Origin: Iamia sp038233335
GTDB taxonomy: Bacteria; Actinomycetota; Acidimicrobiia; Acidimicrobiales; Iamiaceae
Assembly (NCBI GenBank): GCA_038233335.1
Contig: JBBSME010000001.1
Location: 1 to 64,000 of the forward strand
Direction of reading: 5' to 3'
DNA length: 64,000 nt
This document shows, piece by piece, positions 60,318 through 64,000 of this stretch. The translations under genes and the position numbers were made by a program. Each line of letters opens with the position of its first letter. Position 1 is the first letter of the stretch. The notes under the pieces are model-generated. The model was given only the letters and a program-made list of their open reading frames with translations. It was not told the DNA's origin and ran no database searches.

Positions 60318-61178
60318 TCAGCCCGGCCGGAGGTCACAGTCATCTCGGGCCGAGCGAACCAGGGCCGCGGCAGCCGAGCGGTCCTCGGCAGAGGGCGCCA
60401 CCGCGGCCCGCTCCGGGTCGAGCACCGGGTCGAGCACCCGAACCGGGCGAGCGAGCTCCGAAGGACGCTCCTCGGCGAGCGTGACCAGAGCGGCCGACGA
60501 GGCTTCGGCCGGCCCGCCGGCCGCCACCACGTCGATGCGGTCGATCACCCGATCGGTGGGGGCCATGCGGGTGACCTCGCCGGACCCCCCGGCGCCGACA
60601 TCGACATCGACCTCGACCTGCTGCACCTGCGGCCAGTCAGTCGCGGCAGCCTGCACGGCCGCGGCCGCGGCATCGTCGGCCACGAGGGCGCGGAAGGAGG
60701 TCGGCAGGCCGTCCGTGGGCAGTGCGTCCAGGACGTCCGGCTGGTCGGCGAAGAGCCACCTGGCCTCGGCCAAGGCGGCCTCGTCGTCGTAGTAGCGGGC
60801 CGTCGTCACCGTCGGGTCAGCCCGCAGCCTCGACGACACACGGGAGACGGCGGCCTCGTCGGCACCAGGATCCATGAACACGATGACCTGCTGGCCGTCG
60901 AAGGCCCGGGCCGCCAGCGCATCGCACCAGCCCGACCCATCCGATCGGGTCAGGACGACCGTGGCCACGCCCCCCGCCATCACCGCGAGCACCAACGCAG
61001 CCACCAGTGCCGCCACCCAGGAGCCGCGCCGGGGCGACGACGGCAGCGCGGTCGGCGAGCCCGGCTCAGGCCAGGCGGTCGGCGGCACCGGGCCGGCACT
61101 CGCCGACCCGGGCCACTCGACCGGCGGGCCGACAGGTCGACCCGGACCCGGTCCTTGGGCCCGTCCTCCATCGGCCAT
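60318..61178 (-). CDS. Paralogue of the FtsX-ECD membrane protein
   Basis: 286 residues. A Pro/Gly-rich cytoplasmic N-terminus of about 50 residues, one membrane helix (WVAALVAALVLAVMAGG), then an FtsX-type ECD with VIVFMDPGADEAAVSRVS, ARYYDDEAALAEARWLFADQ and LPTSFRALVADD, ending DDCDLRPG. It matches the ECD of the 58068-58982 protein residue by residue in these blocks, with the same WC and CDL cysteines. There is no sigma gene next to it. TAGACA lies 7 nt upstream of the ATG. Confidence 0.72.
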   Translation of the reverse strand: MADGGRAQGPGPGRPVGPPVEWPGSASAGPVPPTAWPEPGSPTALPSSPRRGSWVAALVAALVLAVMAGGVATVVLTRSDGSGWCDALAARAFDGQQVIVFMDPGADEAAVSRVSSRLRADPTVTTARYYDDEAALAEARWLFADQPDVLDALPTDGLPTSFRALVADDAAAAAVQAAATDWPQVQQVEVDVDVGAGGSGEVTRMAPTDRVIDRIDVVAAGGPAEASSAALVTLAEERPSELARPVRVLDPVLDPERAAVAPSAEDRSAAAALVRSARDDCDLRPG

Positions 61179-61185
61179 GGCGTCG

Positions 61186-61191
61186 TGTCTA
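61186..61191 (-). promoter_or_regulatory. -10 element TAGACA of the FtsX-ECD paralogue
   Basis: Minus-strand TAGACA ends 7 nt before ATG 61178. Confidence 0.4.
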
Positions 61192-61232
61192 GCGCCCCGG
61201 CCGAGCCCGTCGCCGACGGGGTCCCGGCGCGG

Positions 61233-63980
61233 TCAGCCCAGGCGGCGGACGGTGGGGTCGGTGGCCCAGGGGGCGAGGACGAGGCGGACGTCGATGACTG
61301 CGGCCTGCTCGTCGGAGACGATGACCGGGGCCAGCCTGAGGTGCGCCACCTCGGGCACGGCGTCGGCCAGGGCCGACACCCGCAGCAGCAGGTCGACCAG
61401 GGCCTGGCGCCCGGCCGGGGCCAGGTCGGCCAGGTCCTCCGCCGCGGGGCCGTGGTTGACCAGGGCCACCGCATCGGCATCGGTGAGGGGCAGGATCCGC
61501 TGGACCATGCCCCCGCCCAGGGAGAGGCCGAAGCCCACCAGCGAGCCCAGCACCGGATCCTGGACCAGCTCGATCCGCACATCGACCCCGTTGGGAGCCA
61601 TGTCCTGGACGAGGGCCGTCTCCATGGCCGTCCCGTGGCGACCGGCCATCCGCTCGTAGGAGCCGCGCAGCTCGTCGGCGACAAAGATGTCGACGGCCAC
61701 GCCCCCCTCCTCCGTGCGGCTGGGGCGGTCGACCCCGGCCGCCTTGAGGGCGACGGGCCAGCCGATGGCCTCGGCGGCCGCGACCGCCTCGTCAGCAGTG
61801 GTCACCGCCTCCTGGGCCACGGGACGGATGCCGGCATCACCCAGCAGCGCCAGCGCGTCGGCCAGCACCAGCGGCTGGCGGGCCTCCCCGTCGACCGGCG
61901 ACCCCGGTCCCGTGTCGAGCAGTCGGTCGGCGCGGGCCCGAGCGGCGTCCGCATCCACCCCATCCACCGACGGCACCGTCCCGGTCTGGTGGGCTCGCCA
62001 CTCCTGGTAGCTGGCCACCCGCCCCAGGGCGTGGGCCGCGCCCTCCGGAAAGGTGAACACGGGCACCGTGCCGGCCACGGCCGCGCCCGGGGCCACGGAA
62101 CCGAGGAACGAGGCCACGATCGGCTTGGCGCTGTCGGCCGCCACCTCGGCCAGGGCCCGGGCCATGGGCTCGACCCCACCGTCGATGGCCGGCGCGTGGA
62201 GGACCAGCAGAGCGTCGACGCTGGGGTCGTCCAGCAGACCCCGTGCGGCCAGGGTGAGCTCCCGAGGTCCGGCGTCGGAGGTCAGCTCGGAGGGGTTCCC
62301 GAAGCGGGTGCCGTCGAGCAGCTGCGGGCTGAGGGTCGCCTCGGTGGCGGGATCCAGGGTGGCCAGCTCGAGCCCGGCGGCCAGGCAGGCGTCGCTGGCC
62401 AGCACGGCCGGGCCCCAGAAGTTCGACAGCACCGCCACCCGGCGTCCGGCAGGGAGCGGCTGGTCGGCCAGCACCCGGGTCACGTCGAACAGCTGCTCGA
62501 GCGTGTCCACCCGGATCACCCCGGTCTGGGCCAGGAGCGCATCGGAGACCAGCTCGCTGACCTGGCCGGCGGTGCTCCCGGCGCGGGTCGGCCCCGCGAA
62601 CCCGTCGCCCCGTCCGTCGATGCCCCGGTCCGGCCGGCGGCGGGCCAGGGCCGTGCCCGCCTTCACGGCCACGATCGGCTTGACCCGACCCACCCGCCGG
62701 GCGATGCGGGCGAAGTTTCGGGGGTTGCCGAAGCTCTCCAGGTAGAGCACGACCACGTCGGTGGCCTCGTCGTCCTCCCAGTACTGGAGCAGGTCGTTGC
62801 CCGACACGTCGGCCTTGTTGCCAGTGGCCACGAAGGAGGACACGCCCACGCCCAGCTGCTCCAGCCGCCGGAGCACCGCGGCCCCGATGGTGCCCGACTG
62901 GGACGACACCGCGACCCGACCGGGACGGGGCGCGACATCGGCGAAGGTGGCGACCAGCTGCACGTCCGGCGCGGTGTTGACCACGCCCATGGTGTTGGGG
63001 CCGATGAGCCGGATGCCGAGGCGACGGGCCTGCTCGACCAGGGCCGCCTCGCGAGCCGCCCCCTCCTCCCCGGCCTCGGCGAACCCGGCCGAGATGACGA
63101 TCAGGCCCTGGACCCGCTTGCGCCCGCACTGCTCCACCACCTCGGTCACCTGGTCGGCGGGGACGACGACCACGGCCAGGTCGATCTCGTCGGGGACATC
63201 GAGGATGGTCGGGTGGGCCCGGACGCTGGCCACCACGTCGGCCTCGGGGTTGACCGGGTAGAGGGCGCCGTCGAGCTCTGCCGCCAGCAGCCGCCGGAAG
63301 ACGGCCTGGCCCAGGCTGTCGGGCCGCCGCGACGCACCGATCACGGCCACCGAGCGGGGAGCGAGGATCCGGGCCACCGACCGGGCCTCCGCTCGCCGGG
63401 CCCGCTCGGCCATGGCCTCCATGGCCTCCTCGGTCGGCTCGATGGGGAACTCGACCTCGATCACCCCGTCGCTGAAGCGGCTGGTGACCTCGAAGCCGAC
63501 CTGGCGGAAGACGCCCAGCATCCGACGGTTGCTGGGCAGGACCTGAGCCGTGAACCCGGTGAGCCCGGCCTCGCGGGCCGCAGCCGCGAGGTACTCGAGA
63601 AGGACGGTGGCCATGCCTCGGCCGGAGTGCTGGTCGTCGGTGAAGAAGGCGACCTCGGCCTCGGAGCGCGCCGGGTGGCGGTCGTAGCGGGAAACCCCGA
63701 CCAGCTCGTCGTTGATCAGCCCGATGAAGGCCATGCGGTCGATCCCGTCGACCTCGGTCAGGCGGGCGATGTCGGTGCTGCTCAGTCGGGGGCGGGGGCT
63801 GAAGTACCGGAAGTAGATGCTCTCGGGCGACTGCCGCTCGTGGAAGCGGGCGATGCGCTCCCCGTCCTCAGGCCGGATGGGGCGCACGTGCATGGTGCCG
63901 CCGTCAGAGAGGACGACGTCGGCTTCCCACTGGTCGACCTCGATGTGGACCGGCTCGGGGGAAGACGCATCGTCGGCCAT
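61233..63980 (-). CDS. GNAT acetyltransferase fused to ADP-forming acyl-CoA synthetase-like domains (Pat family)
   Basis: 915 residues. An N-terminal GNAT domain (RYDRHPARSEAEVAFFTDD, GRGMATVLLEYLA) is followed by a CoA-binding/succinyl-CoA ligase-like region (SVAVIGASRRPDSLGQAVFR, VSSQSGTIGAAVLRRLEQLG) and a C-terminal ATP-grasp domain. The phosphohistidine SHTG of active ADP-forming synthetases is replaced by TRAGST in the corresponding place, so it is probably a regulatory lysine acetyltransferase rather than a working synthetase. TACCCT lies 7 nt before the ATG. Confidence 0.88.
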   Translation of the reverse strand: MADDASSPEPVHIEVDQWEADVVLSDGGTMHVRPIRPEDGERIARFHERQSPESIYFRYFSPRPRLSSTDIARLTEVDGIDRMAFIGLINDELVGVSRYDRHPARSEAEVAFFTDDQHSGRGMATVLLEYLAAAAREAGLTGFTAQVLPSNRRMLGVFRQVGFEVTSRFSDGVIEVEFPIEPTEEAMEAMAERARRAEARSVARILAPRSVAVIGASRRPDSLGQAVFRRLLAAELDGALYPVNPEADVVASVRAHPTILDVPDEIDLAVVVVPADQVTEVVEQCGRKRVQGLIVISAGFAEAGEEGAAREAALVEQARRLGIRLIGPNTMGVVNTAPDVQLVATFADVAPRPGRVAVSSQSGTIGAAVLRRLEQLGVGVSSFVATGNKADVSGNDLLQYWEDDEATDVVVLYLESFGNPRNFARIARRVGRVKPIVAVKAGTALARRRPDRGIDGRGDGFAGPTRAGSTAGQVSELVSDALLAQTGVIRVDTLEQLFDVTRVLADQPLPAGRRVAVLSNFWGPAVLASDACLAAGLELATLDPATEATLSPQLLDGTRFGNPSELTSDAGPRELTLAARGLLDDPSVDALLVLHAPAIDGGVEPMARALAEVAADSAKPIVASFLGSVAPGAAVAGTVPVFTFPEGAAHALGRVASYQEWRAHQTGTVPSVDGVDADAARARADRLLDTGPGSPVDGEARQPLVLADALALLGDAGIRPVAQEAVTTADEAVAAAEAIGWPVALKAAGVDRPSRTEEGGVAVDIFVADELRGSYERMAGRHGTAMETALVQDMAPNGVDVRIELVQDPVLGSLVGFGLSLGGGMVQRILPLTDADAVALVNHGPAAEDLADLAPAGRQALVDLLLRVSALADAVPEVAHLRLAPVIVSDEQAAVIDVRLVLAPWATDPTVRRLG

Positions 63981-63987
63981 CGCGGTG

Positions 63988-63993
63988 AGGGTA
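63988..63993 (-). promoter_or_regulatory. -10 element TACCCT of the Pat-like gene
   Basis: Minus-strand TACCCT ends 7 nt before ATG 63980. Confidence 0.5.
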
Positions 63994-64000
63994 CTGAGGG

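Overview
This is a chromosomal segment of a very GC-rich actinobacterium. The gene content suggests the class Acidimicrobiia, possibly an Iamia-like lineage. That is an inference from an F420-type LLM oxidoreductase, a SigK/RskA pair, Ni-superoxide dismutase with its own peptidase, MurF/Ddl, and many acyl-CoA and lipid enzymes. No 16S gene or other marker is present. Coding density is high, genes switch strand often, and many neighbours overlap by 1-8 bp (ATGA, GTGA, TGATG). About twenty first-of-operon genes have a TAnnnT hexamer only 6-9 nt before the start codon and no Shine-Dalgarno, which points to widespread leaderless transcription.

Layout. 1-2 kb: end of a nucleoside ABC permease, cdd and deoA (pyrimidine nucleoside uptake and breakdown). 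2-10.5 kb: a lipoprotein, a PhyH dioxygenase, an SMP-30 lactonase, a zinc-ribbon coiled-coil protein, a class A PBP, an LLM oxidoreductase and a serine hydrolase. 10.8-20.6 kb, minus strand: carotenoid oxygenase, thiolase-like protein, acyl-CoA synthetase, an alkyl-DHAP-synthase-like FAD enzyme, two bacterial PH-domain proteins and a threonine-aldolase-like enzyme. 21.3-27.5 kb: a small island bounded by tRNA-Val(CAC) and a 32-bp partial copy of that tRNA. It holds a DUF433/DUF5615 toxin-antitoxin pair, gene remnants and a zinc-acquisition module: an ArsR regulator with a His-rich tail, ABC permease, ATPase and binding protein, and a Fur/Zur regulator with a three-half-site operator. 27.6-37.4 kb: thioesterase, acetoacetate-decarboxylase-like protein, amidase, MFS transporter, murF, ddl, EVE, VOC and AhpD-like genes. 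Two of these coding regions carry copies of a 105-bp interspersed repeat.

37.4-44.5 kb: a TetR-controlled lipid cluster with a fatty-acyl reductase-HAD fusion, a zinc alcohol dehydrogenase, a LarA-like protein and a PlsC acyltransferase. 44.6-48.6 kb: two small secreted lipoproteins, a frameshifted nitroreductase, a GntR regulator and sigK/rskA. 48.6-57.2 kb: acetoacetyl-CoA synthetase, sodN/sodX (divergent), a HAD-PlsC fusion, a LysR regulator, then citrate synthase, RDD and rhomboid as one overlapping run. 57.3-61.2 kb: a sigma-70-like gene coupled to a membrane protein with an FtsX-type extracellular domain. The pair is bracketed by two copies of a 47-nt hairpin repeat, and a paralogue of the membrane protein lies 1.3 kb away. 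61.2-64 kb: a GNAT/ADP-forming acyl-CoA synthetase fusion protein.

The candidates for an undescribed system are the sigma/FtsX-like sensor pair with its paralogue, and the compact zinc island with a separately translatable His-rich peptide. The recurring hairpin repeats (10-11-bp stems and exactly 27-nt loops in two unrelated families) and the 105-bp repeat inside genes are the most notable non-coding signals. Several genes are clearly broken: nucleotidyltransferase, kinase remnant, second DUF433 gene, nitroreductase, and the gene split by the 105-bp repeat.
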